Position numbers and translations under genes: made by a program. 64,000 nt of DNA from Nonomuraea harbinensis. Its GTDB lineage: Bacteria; Actinomycetota; Actinomycetes; Streptosporangiales; Streptosporangiaceae. The notes under the pieces are model-generated. The model was not told where the DNA came from. It did not search any database and saw only the letters and a program-made list of their open reading frames with translations. The stretch is from positions 1 to 64,000 of the forward strand of contig NZ_JAHKRN010000018.1 of the NCBI RefSeq assembly GCF_019396385.1. The letters are read 5' to 3'. The number at the start of each line of letters is the position of its first letter. The stretch's first letter is position 1. Positions 7,757-16,449 of this stretch are shown here, piece by piece.

Positions 7757-8518
7757 TCAGCCGAACTGCTGCCAGGCGAGCCTGGACACCATGGCCGCCA
7801 CGACGCAGAGCAACACGATCCGGACGAAACCCGTGCCTCGCCGGATCGCCATGCGGGCGCCGGCCTGGGCGCCGGCGATGTTGCAGGCGGCCATGCCGAG
7901 GCCGAGCACCCACAGCACGTGGCCGTGCCAGCCGAAGAACAGCAGGGCGCCGATGTTCGTGCCGGTGTTGATGATCTTCGCCGAGGCGGAGGCGGAGACG
8001 AAGTCGAGGCCGAGCAGGGCGGTGAACGCGATGATCAGGAACGTGCCCGTGCCGGGGCCCATGATGCCGTCGTAGAAGGCGATGGCCACGCCCGCCGTCA
8101 GCACCGCCACCGTCACGCGGGCCCGGGTGCGGAGCTGCGGGCGGGCGACCGCGCCCATGGCCGGGCGCAGGGTGACGAACGCCGCCACGCCGAGCAGGAT
8201 CACCATGACCAGAGGCCGCAGCACCTCCGCCGAGATCGCCGCCGCGGCCGACGCGCCGAGCGCCGCGCTGAGCACGGCCAGCCCGGCCGCGGGCAGCGCG
8301 ACCGGCCGGTCCACCTTGGTGGTGCGGGTGTACGTGACGGCGGCGGACGCGGTGCCGAACACGGAGGAGAACTTGTTCGTCGCCATCGCCTCGACCGGCG
8401 CCACCCCGGCCATCATCAGCGCGGGCAGTTGCAGCAGCCCGCCGCCGCCCACGACGGCGTCCACCCAGCCCGCTCCGGCGGCGGCCACCAGCAACATCAG
8501 GACCTGCTCCAGCGGCAC
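7757..8518 (-). CDS. TauE/SafE-family sulfite exporter-like permease
   Basis: Product of 253 aa with about eight membrane helices and an internal repeat typical of TauE/SafE (PF01925). The first repeat carries AGAGWVDAVVGGGGLLQLPA (about residues 14-33) and the second carries GFYDGIMGPGTGTF-like sequence (AFYDGIMGPGTGTFL). Members export organosulfonates, sulfite or other anions. A TTG at 8545 would add nine residues, but the GTG at 8518 has GGGGGAG seven bases upstream and is preferred. Transcribed alone, convergent with the MFS gene. The substrate is unknown. Confidence 0.88.
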   Translation of the reverse strand: MPLEQVLMLLVAAAGAGWVDAVVGGGGLLQLPALMMAGVAPVEAMATNKFSSVFGTASAAVTYTRTTKVDRPVALPAAGLAVLSAALGASAAAAISAEVLRPLVMVILLGVAAFVTLRPAMGAVARPQLRTRARVTVAVLTAGVAIAFYDGIMGPGTGTFLIIAFTALLGLDFVSASASAKIINTGTNIGALLFFGWHGHVLWVLGLGMAACNIAGAQAGARMAIRRGTGFVRIVLLCVVAAMVSRLAWQQFG

Positions 8519-8607
8519 GCCACTTCTCCCCCGAGACCCCGACAAATCCCCGCAAGCGTAGCGACCTTCGTCCAGCGCGGGAGGGGACGGGTCCAGGGGT
8601 TACAGGT

Positions 8608-8641
8608 GCGGGCGCCCGGAGCCCATCTTCCGGGCGCCCGC
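8608..8641 (-). terminator. Hairpin terminator of the clpP operon
   Basis: A perfect 13-bp stem (8608-8620 with 8629-8641, core GGGCGCCCGG) with an eight-base loop begins three bases past the stop codon of the downstream clpP gene. Confidence 0.75.
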
Positions 8642-8644
8642 GGC

Positions 8645-9262
8645 TCAGCGGGCGGTCACCAGGGACCGCTTGCGGGAGGCGTAGATGTCGTCGATCAGCC
8701 GGTAGGTGCGCGCCTGCTCGGCGGTGAAGACGCGGTCACGCTCGATGTCGCGCCTGATCTCCTGCGCGGTGCGCCCGGTGTGGCGGGCCAGGATCTCCTC
8801 CTGCTGGTCGCGCATCCGCAGGATCTCCCTGGCGTGGATCTCCAGGTCGCTCGACTGGCCCCGGCCGCCCTCGGTGGCCGGCTGGTGGAGCAGGATCCGG
8901 GCGTGCGGCAGCGCGGCCCGCTTGCCCGGCGTGCCCGCCGCCAGCAGCACCGCCGCCGCCGAGGACGCCTCGCCGACGCAGACGGTGTGGATCTCCGGCC
9001 GGACGAACTGCATCGTGTCGTAGATGGCGGTCATCGCGGTGAACGAACCGCCCGGCGAGTTGATGTAGAGGTTGATGTCCCGGTCTGGGTCGATCGACTC
9101 GAGCGTGAGCAACTGGGCCATCACGTCGTTGGCCGCGGTGTCGTCGATGGGGGTGCCGAGGAAGATCACCCGGTCCTCGAAGAGCTTGTTGTACGGGTTC
9201 ATCTCCTTGATGCCGTACGAGGTGCGCTCGGTGAAGGACGGCAGGACGTATCGCCCGCTCAT
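8645..9262 (-). CDS. clpP: ATP-dependent Clp protease proteolytic subunit (second of pair)
   Basis: Product of 205 aa of the ClpP serine peptidase family S14. The catalytic Ser sits in VGEASSAAAVLLAAG (the usual GxAASMG is altered, with Ser and Ala around the nucleophile), His in ARILLHQP, and Asp in DIERDRVFTAEQA. ClpP forms a 14-subunit chamber fed by ClpX or ClpC. The start lies one base after the TGA of the upstream clpP gene, so the two form an operon likely to make a mixed P1P2-type tetradecamer. No clpX or PopR-type regulator is adjacent, so this looks like an accessory pair comparable to ClpP3P4 of Streptomyces. Confidence 0.92.
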   Translation of the reverse strand: MSGRYVLPSFTERTSYGIKEMNPYNKLFEDRVIFLGTPIDDTAANDVMAQLLTLESIDPDRDINLYINSPGGSFTAMTAIYDTMQFVRPEIHTVCVGEASSAAAVLLAAGTPGKRAALPHARILLHQPATEGGRGQSSDLEIHAREILRMRDQQEEILARHTGRTAQEIRRDIERDRVFTAEQARTYRLIDDIYASRKRSLVTAR

Positions 9263-9263
9263 G

Positions 9264-9827
9264 TCAGTTCATCCCTTCGGCGATGTGGTCGACGAACCCG
9301 TACTCCAGAGCCTCCTGCGCGGTGTACCACCGATCGCGGTCGGAGTCGGCCTGGATGCGCTCCAGCGGCTGGCCGGTGTGGTGGGCGATGATCTCGGCCA
9401 TCCGCCGCTTGGTGTAGATCATGTTCTCGGCCTGGATCTGGATGTCGGTGGCCGAGCCGCCGATGCCGCCGAGCGGCTGGTGCATCACGACGCGGGCGTT
9501 GGGCAGGGCGTAGCGCTTGCCGGGCGCGCCCGCGCACAGCAGCAGCTGCCCCATCGAGGCGGCGAACCCCATCGCGACCGTCGCCACGTCGCACGGCACG
9601 AACTGCATCATGTCGTACAGCGCCATGCCGGCCTGCACGGAACCGCCCGGCGAATTGATGTAAAGCGTGATGTCGCGCTTGGGATCCTCGGCCGCCAGCA
9701 AAAGCAGCTCACCGCACAGCCGGTTGCATATGTCGTCGTCGACTTCCTGGCCGAGAACGAGGATGCGTTCCTTCAGAAGGCGCTGGCTGAGCTGGTCAGG
9801 CCATTGCGTACGCGCGTTCTCCGTCAT
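9264..9827 (-). CDS. clpP: ATP-dependent Clp protease proteolytic subunit (first of pair)
   Basis: Product of 187 aa with a fully canonical ClpP triad: Ser in MGFAASMGQLLLCAG, His in ARVVMHQPLGG, Asp in DSDRDRWYTAQEA. The handle helix between His and Asp is complete. It is somewhat short at the N-terminus compared with housekeeping ClpP, so a processing propeptide may be small or absent. AAAGGG lies ten bases before the ATG at 9827. First gene of a two-gene operon, divergent from a sensor kinase whose start is about 150 bases away. An accessory pair is inferred because clpX and tig are not next to it. Confidence 0.93.
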   Translation of the reverse strand: MTENARTQWPDQLSQRLLKERILVLGQEVDDDICNRLCGELLLLAAEDPKRDITLYINSPGGSVQAGMALYDMMQFVPCDVATVAMGFAASMGQLLLCAGAPGKRYALPNARVVMHQPLGGIGGSATDIQIQAENMIYTKRRMAEIIAHHTGQPLERIQADSDRDRWYTAQEALEYGFVDHIAEGMN

Positions 9828-9960
9828 GGACGTCGCCCTTTCCGACTCGAACCAATTGCATGGTCGACGCTAGACCCGCGCGCCCTCGACTAAGGGATCT
9901 TTTCGCCTTGGGCGCATTTCTCCAAAAGCGCATTCCACCGAGAGCGAATAAAGCTCGACA

Positions 9961-9966
9961 TAGAAT
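9961..9966 (+). promoter_or_regulatory. Candidate -10 hexamer of the sensor kinase gene
   Basis: TAGAAT ends seven bases before the GTG at 9974, and no Shine-Dalgarno is visible. Fits a leaderless transcript. Confidence 0.5.
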
Positions 9967-9973
9967 CACCGGT

Positions 9974-11173
9974 GTGAGATGGAATCGGCGCCTGGCGCGG
10001 CGGTGGGCGTGCCTGATCCTCGGCGGCGCGCTGCTGATGCCGTACATGATGGCCGGGGTGCTGATCGCCGGATGGGCGCAGCGGGAGTCGACGACCCTGC
10101 TGTTGCTGCCCCTGCAGCTCGGCGTGTTCGCCGCGGCGCTGCCGGTGGTGGCGCTCACCGGCCTGTTCCTGCCGGTGCGCGCGCTGGAGGTGAACGCGGC
10201 GCAGAGCCTGCTCGGCGTCGCCGTCGAGACCGCCCCGCAGGAGGGCCGGCGTTCCTGGCAGGAACGCCGGCGCACCGCCGCCTGGTACACCCTGCACCTG
10301 GCGATCGGCGGCTTGGCCAGCGGCTGCACACTCGCGATCGTGCCGTTCACGGCGGTGACGATGGCGCTGCCGTTCACCGGCGATCCGGCCGACGTGCTCG
10401 GCGTGCGCGTGCAGCCCGGCTGGTCGGCGATCGGCTGGCCCGCCGCGGGGCTGGCCATGCTGGCGCTGCTCGTCCTGCTCGTGTCCGCGTCCGGCGGGCT
10501 GCTGGCCAGGCTCGCCCCGGCGCTGCTCGGCCCCACCCCGGCCGAGCGGCTGGCCGCGGCCGAGTCGCGGGCCCGCCTGCTGGCCCAGCGCAACCGGCTG
10601 GCCCGCGAGCTGCACGACTCGGTGGGGCACGCGCTCAGCGTCGTCACGCTCCAGGCCGCCGCCGCGGGCCGGGTCCTCGACCGCGACCCCGGCACCGCCC
10701 GGACGGCGCTGGCGGCGATCGAGCAGTCGGCCCGCGCCGCCCTGGAGGACCTGGACCACGTGCTCGGCGTGCTGCGCGCCGGCGACGACCGCGACCGGGC
10801 GCCGCGGGCCACCCTGGCGGACCTGGACGCGCTGGTGCGCTCCACCGGGGCCGAGGTGCGGCAGGAGGTCGGCGACCTGTCGTCCGTGCCCGCCGTGGTC
10901 TCCCGCGAGGCCTACCGGATCGTCCAGGAGGCCCTCACCAACGCCATCAGACACGGCCGCGGCCCGATCCGCCTGTCGGCCCACGTCCGCGACGGGGACC
11001 TCTGCCTGCGGATCGGCAACCGCACCGGCGCGAACCACGGCACGCGGGGCGGGGGCAGAGGGCTGGAGGGGATGCGGGAGCGGGTCAGGCTCCTGGGCGG
11101 TGAGATCACGGCGGGGCCTGACGGGGGCGGCTGGCGGGTCTCGGCCCGGCTGCCGCTACGGTCGGAGCCATGA
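9974..11173 (+). CDS. NarL-type sensor histidine kinase
   Basis: Product of 399 aa. Four membrane segments occupy roughly residues 8-165, with almost no extracytoplasmic domain, as in DesK-like intramembrane sensors. The HisKA_3 dimerisation helix follows, with phospho-acceptor His214 in ARELHDSVGH. The HATPase domain has the N box in EALTNAIRHG and a G box in GRGLEGMRERV. Upstream codons in this frame are open, but the GTG at 9974 is preferred because it directly precedes the basic residues of the first helix and follows a TAGAAT hexamer. The stop overlaps the response regulator ATG by four bases. The stimulus is unknown; membrane perturbation is plausible for this architecture. Confidence 0.93.
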   Translation: MRWNRRLARRWACLILGGALLMPYMMAGVLIAGWAQRESTTLLLLPLQLGVFAAALPVVALTGLFLPVRALEVNAAQSLLGVAVETAPQEGRRSWQERRRTAAWYTLHLAIGGLASGCTLAIVPFTAVTMALPFTGDPADVLGVRVQPGWSAIGWPAAGLAMLALLVLLVSASGGLLARLAPALLGPTPAERLAAAESRARLLAQRNRLARELHDSVGHALSVVTLQAAAAGRVLDRDPGTARTALAAIEQSARAALEDLDHVLGVLRAGDDRDRAPRATLADLDALVRSTGAEVRQEVGDLSSVPAVVSREAYRIVQEALTNAIRHGRGPIRLSAHVRDGDLCLRIGNRTGANHGTRGGGRGLEGMRERVRLLGGEITAGPDGGGWRVSARLPLRSEP

Positions 11174-11808
11174 CGATCAGGGTCGTGCTGGCCGACGACG
11201 AGGACCTCATCCGGGCCGGGCTGCGGATCATCATCGACACCGAGCCGGGCCTGGCCGTGGTCGGCGAGGCCGCCGACGGCGCCGCGGTGCTGCCGGTGGT
11301 GCGGCGCGAGCGGCCCGACGTGGTGCTCATGGACGTGCGCATGCCCGCGCTCGACGGCATCGAGGCCACCCGCCGCCTGACCGCCCTGGAGGACCCGCCC
11401 AAGGTCCTGGTGGTGACCACGTTCGAGAACGACGACTACGTGTACGACGCGCTGCGCGCCGGCGCCGACGGGTTCCTGCTCAAGCGGGCCAGGCCGGAGG
11501 AGCTGGTGCGGGCTGTGAAGCTGGTGGCGTCCGGCGAGTCGCTGCTGTTCCCCGCCGCCATCCGCGCGCTCGCCGCGCGACGGCCCGGCGCCCGCGTGCC
11601 CGGCGTCGACCGGCTGACCGGGCGCGAGGGCGACGTGCTGCGGCTCATGACCAGGGGCCTGTCCAACGGCGAGATCGCCGCCGAGCTGGTGGTGAGCCCC
11701 GAGACCGTCAAAACCCACGTCGGCAACGTGCTCACCAAGCTCGGCGCGCGCGACCGCACGCAGGCGGTCATCGCCGCCTACGAGTCCGGCTTCGTCTCCC
11801 CCGGCTGA
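11170..11808 (+). CDS. LuxR/NarL-family response regulator
   Basis: Product of 212 aa: a receiver domain with acidic pair ADDED (residues 8-12), phospho-acceptor Asp55 in VVLMDVRMP, Thr in VVTTFE and Lys in FLLKRAR, then a GerE/LuxR helix-turn-helix (LTGREGDVLRLMTRGLSNGE onwards). It is the cognate partner of the kinase, whose gene it overlaps by four bases (ATGA). It is convergent with the DUF2268 gene, only 11 bases separating the stops. Its regulon cannot be read from the window; neither adjacent operon shows a recognisable NarL-type site. Confidence 0.95.
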   Translation: MTIRVVLADDEDLIRAGLRIIIDTEPGLAVVGEAADGAAVLPVVRRERPDVVLMDVRMPALDGIEATRRLTALEDPPKVLVVTTFENDDYVYDALRAGADGFLLKRARPEELVRAVKLVASGESLLFPAAIRALAARRPGARVPGVDRLTGREGDVLRLMTRGLSNGEIAAELVVSPETVKTHVGNVLTKLGARDRTQAVIAAYESGFVSPG

Positions 11809-11819
11809 CCGGCGCGCCC

Positions 11820-12674
11820 CTACCCGGCCGTACGGACGATCTCGGCGACTGGCACCCCCGACAGCTCTGCCACCGTCCTGCCTGTCCCGGCCAGCGCCCG
11901 GTCCACCAGCCGCAGCCCCACCGCGTACCCGGCCATGTTGGGGATCCCCTTGGGCTCCTGCCCGAACGCCCGGGTCGCGTCGTCGCCGAGCACGTACGCG
12001 GGCGTGTTCCACATGCCGCGCAGCCCGAAGTCCGCCATGATCCGCTCGTACGCCAGGTCGAAGTCCGCGCCGGTCACCATCGACGACCACGGCCCCATCG
12101 CCTCCGGCCCCGACAGCTCGCGCACGAACGCCTCCGCCAGCCCCTCGGAGATCACGTGCTCCCCCACGGTGACGTTCTCCGGGTCCCACTCCACGTTCGT
12201 GTACCGCACGTTGTGGTGGAACTCGTGCACGGCGCAGTGCGCGATCCGCCCGATGACCCCCTCGTCCGGCCAGGCCAGCAGGTAGAGCCAGCCGGGGGCG
12301 CCGCCCATGCCGTAGTAGCCGCCCACGGTGCCCATCAGATGGGCGTTGTCCGGGTTGCCGAGCACGAACATCACCTGCAGCGTCTCGGCCTGCTTCAGGT
12401 GCCCCAGCGCCGCCGAGGCCCGCTCCAGCTCGCGCTCCACCTGGCCCAGCACGTCCGCCGCGGCGAGCCGGTCGAGCGCCTCCAGGTAACGGGGGTCCTC
12501 GCCGTCGACACGGAAACCGCCGCCCTGGTGGTGGATGTCGACGATGTCGCCGGGCATCGGGATCACCTCGCGCATCGGTGCCAGCATCTCCCGCAGCGCG
12601 TCCGGCCGCCGCTCCAGCGGCTCCCCGAGCGTCGCGGCCATGGCGGAAACGGTGTCGTGAACGATGAACTCCAT
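11820..12674 (-). CDS. DUF2268-family putative zinc metallopeptidase
   Basis: Product of 284 aa matching the DUF2268 family of predicted zinc-dependent proteases. The zinc-binding helix is visible as CAVHEFHHNVRY (about residues 159-170), an HExxH motif, with a downstream Glu in SEGLAEAFVREL acting as the likely third ligand. No signal peptide, so cytoplasmic. The frame continues upstream, but the ATG at 12674 matches the family start and follows TAGCCT by seven bases. Bacillus homologues are described as yjaZ-type germination or stress proteins; the role here is unknown. Confidence 0.85.
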   Translation of the reverse strand: MEFIVHDTVSAMAATLGEPLERRPDALREMLAPMREVIPMPGDIVDIHHQGGGFRVDGEDPRYLEALDRLAAADVLGQVERELERASAALGHLKQAETLQVMFVLGNPDNAHLMGTVGGYYGMGGAPGWLYLLAWPDEGVIGRIAHCAVHEFHHNVRYTNVEWDPENVTVGEHVISEGLAEAFVRELSGPEAMGPWSSMVTGADFDLAYERIMADFGLRGMWNTPAYVLGDDATRAFGQEPKGIPNMAGYAVGLRLVDRALAGTGRTVAELSGVPVAEIVRTAG

Positions 12675-12681
12675 GACGGCG

Positions 12682-12687
12682 AGGCTA
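12682..12687 (-). promoter_or_regulatory. Candidate -10 hexamer of the DUF2268 gene
   Basis: TAGCCT ends seven bases before the ATG at 12674, a leaderless arrangement without Shine-Dalgarno. Confidence 0.4.
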
Positions 12688-12708
12688 AAGCCTCCCGTTA
12701 CAGGAGAG

Positions 12709-13485
12709 TCAAAGCTGCGGATCCTGCGAGGAGTCGTCACCGGGCGAGCGGCCGGGCGTCTGCTCACCGCTCTGCGACGGCGAGGGCGACGGCGACGGGG
12801 TCGGCTCCTGCGGCTCCGGCGAGGTCGGCGTCGGCGGCGGGGTCGGCAGGAACTGCGTCGGCGGCAGCGGCTGCGGCATCGGGTCGCCGCCGGAGCGTCC
12901 CAGCAGCATCAGCAGCAGGAACACCGTCACCAGCAACAGCAGCAGCACCAGGGCCAGGGCCGCCATCAGCACCCGCTTGCGCGTCTCGGTGAGCGGCCGC
13001 CGCCTGACCGGCGGCGCCAGCGCCGGCGCCCGGTCGGTCAGCCAGTACGGGACGAAGTCCGGGCCGTGCGCCTGCCCGATGAGCGTGCCGCCCACCATCA
13101 CCGGGTCCAGGAACCGCTCGGCCCCCGGGCGGCCCGGCGCGTACGGGACCGCCACCCACGGCGCCCGGCCGGTGTTGATCGCCAGCACCGGCGGCGTCTC
13201 GTCCAGCACCGCGGTCCGCGACCTGCCGCCGCGCCCGAACCAGCCGCGCACGCCCGGCCGCTCCTGCTCCGGCGCCGCCTGCCTGATCGCCGTGACGAAC
13301 CGGTCGCGCGCCGCGGGGTCGAACGCCGCGCCTCTCGTCAGCAGGGCCAGTGAGACCGCGCGGCCGTCGGGCCCCTGGCCCAGGTAGACGAAACCGGCCG
13401 GGGCGGTGTGCAGGCGCGCCTGCACCACGTACGGCCCGAGCCGTGGTGGATCGCCGTACTGAAGCGGACTGGCCACATCTGCCAT
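12709..13485 (-). CDS. Kinase-remnant single-pass membrane protein with Pro-rich tail
   Basis: Product of 258 aa, not matched to a named family. Residues 1-45 resemble the start of Ser/Thr-kinase N-lobes in actinobacteria (DPPRLGPYVVQARLHTAPAG, then VYLGQGPDGRAVSLALL), but no kinase catalytic loop exists. A single transmembrane helix (about 186-208, Leu/Val-rich) is followed by about 50 residues of Pro/Ser/Thr/Glu repeats placed outside the membrane. An upstream ATG at 13542 would overlap the divergent moxR start; the ATG at 13485 is preferred. The 55-base divergent promoter with the MoxR-DUF58-VWA operon suggests a role with that chaperone system, as an inference. Confidence 0.75.
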   Translation of the reverse strand: MADVASPLQYGDPPRLGPYVVQARLHTAPAGFVYLGQGPDGRAVSLALLTRGAAFDPAARDRFVTAIRQAAPEQERPGVRGWFGRGGRSRTAVLDETPPVLAINTGRAPWVAVPYAPGRPGAERFLDPVMVGGTLIGQAHGPDFVPYWLTDRAPALAPPVRRRPLTETRKRVLMAALALVLLLLLVTVFLLLMLLGRSGGDPMPQPLPPTQFLPTPPPTPTSPEPQEPTPSPSPSPSQSGEQTPGRSPGDDSSQDPQL

Positions 13486-13540
13486 GAAAGCACAGACGTG
13501 GCGTCGTGCACGTTTGCGACACCTTTGGTGGAATAGCGTC

Positions 13541-14542
13541 ATGAGCGTCGCCGAAGAGTTGCCAGGCGGAACGGACGCGGACGTGCTGCGTCAGACCCTC
13601 GACGAGGTCCGGCGGGTCATCGTCGGGCAGGATCACATGGTCGAGAGGCTGATCGTCGCGCTGCTGGCGCGTGGTCACTGCCTGCTGGAAGGCGTCCCCG
13701 GCGTCGCCAAGACCCTCGCCGCCTCGACCCTGTCCACCGTCGTGGGCGGCACGTTCGCCCGCATCCAGTTCACGCCCGACCTGGTGCCGAGCGACATCGT
13801 CGGCACCCGCGTCTACCATCCGTCCACCGAGAAGTTCGACGTCGAGCTCGGCCCGGTGTTCGTCAACTTCCTGCTCGCCGACGAGATCAACCGCGCCCCC
13901 GCGAAGGTCCAGTCGGCGCTGCTGGAGGTCATGGCCGAGCGGCAGGTCACGCTCGCGGGCGTCACCCACCCGCTGCCCAGGCCGTTCATCGTGCTGGCCA
14001 CCCAGAACCCGATCGAGTCCGAAGGCGTCTACCCGCTGCCCGAGGTGCAGCGCGACCGCTTCCTGTTCCGGGTGCGGGTGCCGCACCCGAGCGCGCACGA
14101 GGAGCTGCAGATCCTCCAGCGCATGAGCGTCACCCCGCCCGCGCCCTCCCGGGTGCTCGACCCCGAACGGCTGACCGCGCTGCAGGAGACGGCCGAGAAC
14201 GTCTCGGTCCACCAGCTCGTCGCCGACTACGTCGTCCGGTTGGTCATGGCCACCCGTTCCCCCGCCGAGTACGGCCTGCCCGACCTGGTCGACACCATCG
14301 AGGTCGGCGTCAGCCCGCGTGCCACGCTCGGCCTGGTCTCCGCCGGGCGGGCGCTGGCCGTGCTGCGCGGCCGCGACTACCTGCTCCCCGACGACGTGCG
14401 CGACGTGGCCGTGGACGTCATGTCCCACCGGCTCATGCTCACCTTCGACGCCCTCGCCGACGGCGTCGACCCCGAAGAGGTCGTACGCCAGATCCTGCAC
14501 GCCGTCCCCCCGCCCCTCGTCGTCTGGAACCAGAACCGTTGA
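13541..14542 (+). CDS. MoxR-family AAA+ ATPase
   Basis: Product of 333 aa. Walker A is EGVPGVAKTLAAS (about residues 49-61), Walker B LLADEINRAPAKVQ, sensor 1 ATQNP, and the arginine-finger region YPLPEVQRDRF is intact, followed by a helical lid. MoxR ATPases work as chaperones with DUF58 and von Willebrand proteins to mature or insert metals into partner enzymes. The ATG at 13541 is preceded by GGTGGA. It heads an operon with DUF58 and VWA genes. The frame is open further upstream into the divergent gene, which is rejected. Confidence 0.95.
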   Translation: MSVAEELPGGTDADVLRQTLDEVRRVIVGQDHMVERLIVALLARGHCLLEGVPGVAKTLAASTLSTVVGGTFARIQFTPDLVPSDIVGTRVYHPSTEKFDVELGPVFVNFLLADEINRAPAKVQSALLEVMAERQVTLAGVTHPLPRPFIVLATQNPIESEGVYPLPEVQRDRFLFRVRVPHPSAHEELQILQRMSVTPPAPSRVLDPERLTALQETAENVSVHQLVADYVVRLVMATRSPAEYGLPDLVDTIEVGVSPRATLGLVSAGRALAVLRGRDYLLPDDVRDVAVDVMSHRLMLTFDALADGVDPEEVVRQILHAVPPPLVVWNQNR

Positions 14543-14558
14543 GCCGAATGAGCACCGA

Positions 14559-15494
14559 ATGAGCACAGCCGAACAGGCCCTGCGCCGCCTGGAGCTCACC
14601 GTGACCCGGCGGCTCGACGGGCTGCTGCACGGCGCCCACCAGGGCCTGCTGCCCGGCACCGGCAGCGAGGCCGGCGACAGCCGCGTCTACGTGCCCGGCG
14701 AGGACGACGTGCGGCGCATGGACTGGAACGTCACCGCCCGCACGACCGTCCCGCACGTGCGCGACCTGGTCGCCGACCGCGAGCTGGAGACCTGGGCGCT
14801 GGCCGACCTGTCCCCCAGCATGGACTTCGGCACCGCCGACACCGACAAGCGCGACCTGGTCGTCGCCGCCGTCGGCGCCATCGGGTTCCTGTCCAGCCGG
14901 ATGGCCGACCGGTTCGGGGCGCTCGTCATCCACGACGAGCACATCCACCGCATGCCCGCCCGCACCGGCAGGCCCGCCCTGTACGGGCTGCTCAGCGCGC
15001 TCATGGACGCCCCGCGCGGCCAGGTGGTCGCCGACCCGCCCGACCTCGCCGAGGGCATCGACGTCCTGGCCGCCACCCGCAGGCGGCGCGGCATGCGCGT
15101 GATCGTCTCCGACTTCCTGGATGCCGCACCCACCCTGGACCCCGACGCCGAACGCCCCTGGGAGCGCCCGCTGCGCCGCCTGTCGGCCCGCCACCAGACG
15201 CTGGCCGTCGAGGTCATCGACCCGCGCGAACTCGAACTGCCCGACGTGGGCCGCGTCGCGTTCGCCGACCCGGAGACCGGGAAGGTACGCGAAGTGCACC
15301 TTTCCCCGAAAATCCGCCGCGACTACGCGGAGGCCGCCGCCTTCCAGCGGGAGAGCACCCGCCTCGCGCTGCGCCGTGCCGGCGTCGGACACCTGGTGCT
15401 GCGCACCGACCGCGACTGGGTGTTCGACGTCGCCCAGTTCGTCCTGCGCCAGCGGCGCATGAGCCACCTGGCACACCGGAAGGTGAACCCTTGA
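14559..15494 (+). CDS. DUF58 protein (MoxR partner)
   Basis: Product of 311 aa. The DUF58 core is visible around residues 40-80 (YVPGEDDVRRMDWNVTART), which in this family precedes a von Willebrand-like fold; ADLSPSMDFG at about 85-94 supplies a DxSxS-type metal-ion site. It is soluble, with no membrane segment, unlike longer DUF58 proteins. It begins 16 bases after moxR (with a nearby duplicate ATG at 14548 out of frame) and its stop overlaps the VWA start (TTGA). Works as adaptor between the MoxR ATPase and substrate, by analogy with CoxE/YeaD systems. Confidence 0.92.
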   Translation: MSTAEQALRRLELTVTRRLDGLLHGAHQGLLPGTGSEAGDSRVYVPGEDDVRRMDWNVTARTTVPHVRDLVADRELETWALADLSPSMDFGTADTDKRDLVVAAVGAIGFLSSRMADRFGALVIHDEHIHRMPARTGRPALYGLLSALMDAPRGQVVADPPDLAEGIDVLAATRRRRGMRVIVSDFLDAAPTLDPDAERPWERPLRRLSARHQTLAVEVIDPRELELPDVGRVAFADPETGKVREVHLSPKIRRDYAEAAAFQRESTRLALRRAGVGHLVLRTDRDWVFDVAQFVLRQRRMSHLAHRKVNP

Positions 15495-16438
15495 CGTTCC
15501 TGTCGCCCGCCTGGCTGTGGCTGTTCGTGCTGGTGGTGCTCCTCATCGCCGGTTACGTGGCCGCGCAGTTCGCCCGGCGCCGCTACACCGTGCGCTTCAC
15601 CAACCTGGCCCTGCTCAACCTCGTCGCGCCGAGCGGCCCCGGCTGGCGCCGCCACGTGCCCCCCGTGCTGTTCCTGGTCATGATGTCGCTGCTGGTCGTC
15701 GGCGCCGCCCGGCCCGCCGGCGAGGTACGGGTGCCGCGCGACCGTGCCACCATCATGATCGCGCTGGACGTCTCGCTGTCCATGGACGCCGGCGACGTCG
15801 AGCCCGACCGCATCTCCGCGGCCAAGACCGCCGCCCAGGCGTTCGTCCAGGAGCTGCCCGACCGGTTCAACGTCGGCGTGGTGGCCTTCGCCCGCGCCGC
15901 CAACGTGGTCATCTCCCCCACCACCGACCACCAGGCCGTGGCGACCGCCATCGGCAACCTGAGCACCCGCCCCGGCACCGCCATCGGCGAAGCGGTCTTC
16001 AACTCGCTCGACGCGGTCCGCTCCTTCGACCAGGACGCCACCAGCGACCCGCCGCCCTCGGCGATCGTGCTGCTGTCCGACGGCGACAACACCTCCGGGC
16101 GCTCGGTCCGCGAGGCCACCGACGCCGCGCAGCAGGCCCACGTGCCGGTCTCCACGATCGCCTACGGCACCCCCGACGGCACCGTCTCCATCGACGGCCG
16201 CCCGGTGAACGTCCCGGTCAACAAGCAGACCCTGCAGGCGCTGTCCGACGGCACCAGCGGCCGCGCCTACACCGCCGAGTCCGGCAGCGAGCTGCGCGAG
16301 GTCTACGAGCAGATCGGCACCTCGCTCGGCTACAAGGTGGTCGAACAGGAGATCACCCAGCAGTTCATCCTGGCCGCGCTCTTCGCCGGGCTGCTGGTCG
16401 GGGGCGCGGCGGTCTTGTTCGGCAGCCGGATCCCGTAA
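15491..16438 (+). CDS. Membrane-anchored VWA-domain protein (BatA-like)
   Basis: Product of 315 aa. Two N-terminal membrane helices (about residues 6-25 and 56-72) bracket an aerotolerance-type segment; a von Willebrand A domain follows with a perfect MIDAS motif ALDVSLSMDAG (about 91-101), Thr in TRPGTAIG and Asp in LLSDGDN. A third helix near the C-terminus (about 288-308) places the VWA domain in one compartment. TTG start overlapping the DUF58 stop. Together with MoxR and DUF58 it forms the standard three-part module; the client protein is not encoded adjacent. Confidence 0.92.
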   Translation: MTFLSPAWLWLFVLVVLLIAGYVAAQFARRRYTVRFTNLALLNLVAPSGPGWRRHVPPVLFLVMMSLLVVGAARPAGEVRVPRDRATIMIALDVSLSMDAGDVEPDRISAAKTAAQAFVQELPDRFNVGVVAFARAANVVISPTTDHQAVATAIGNLSTRPGTAIGEAVFNSLDAVRSFDQDATSDPPPSAIVLLSDGDNTSGRSVREATDAAQQAHVPVSTIAYGTPDGTVSIDGRPVNVPVNKQTLQALSDGTSGRAYTAESGSELREVYEQIGTSLGYKVVEQEITQQFILAALFAGLLVGGAAVLFGSRIP

Positions 16439-16449
16439 CGTTCTCCGCT

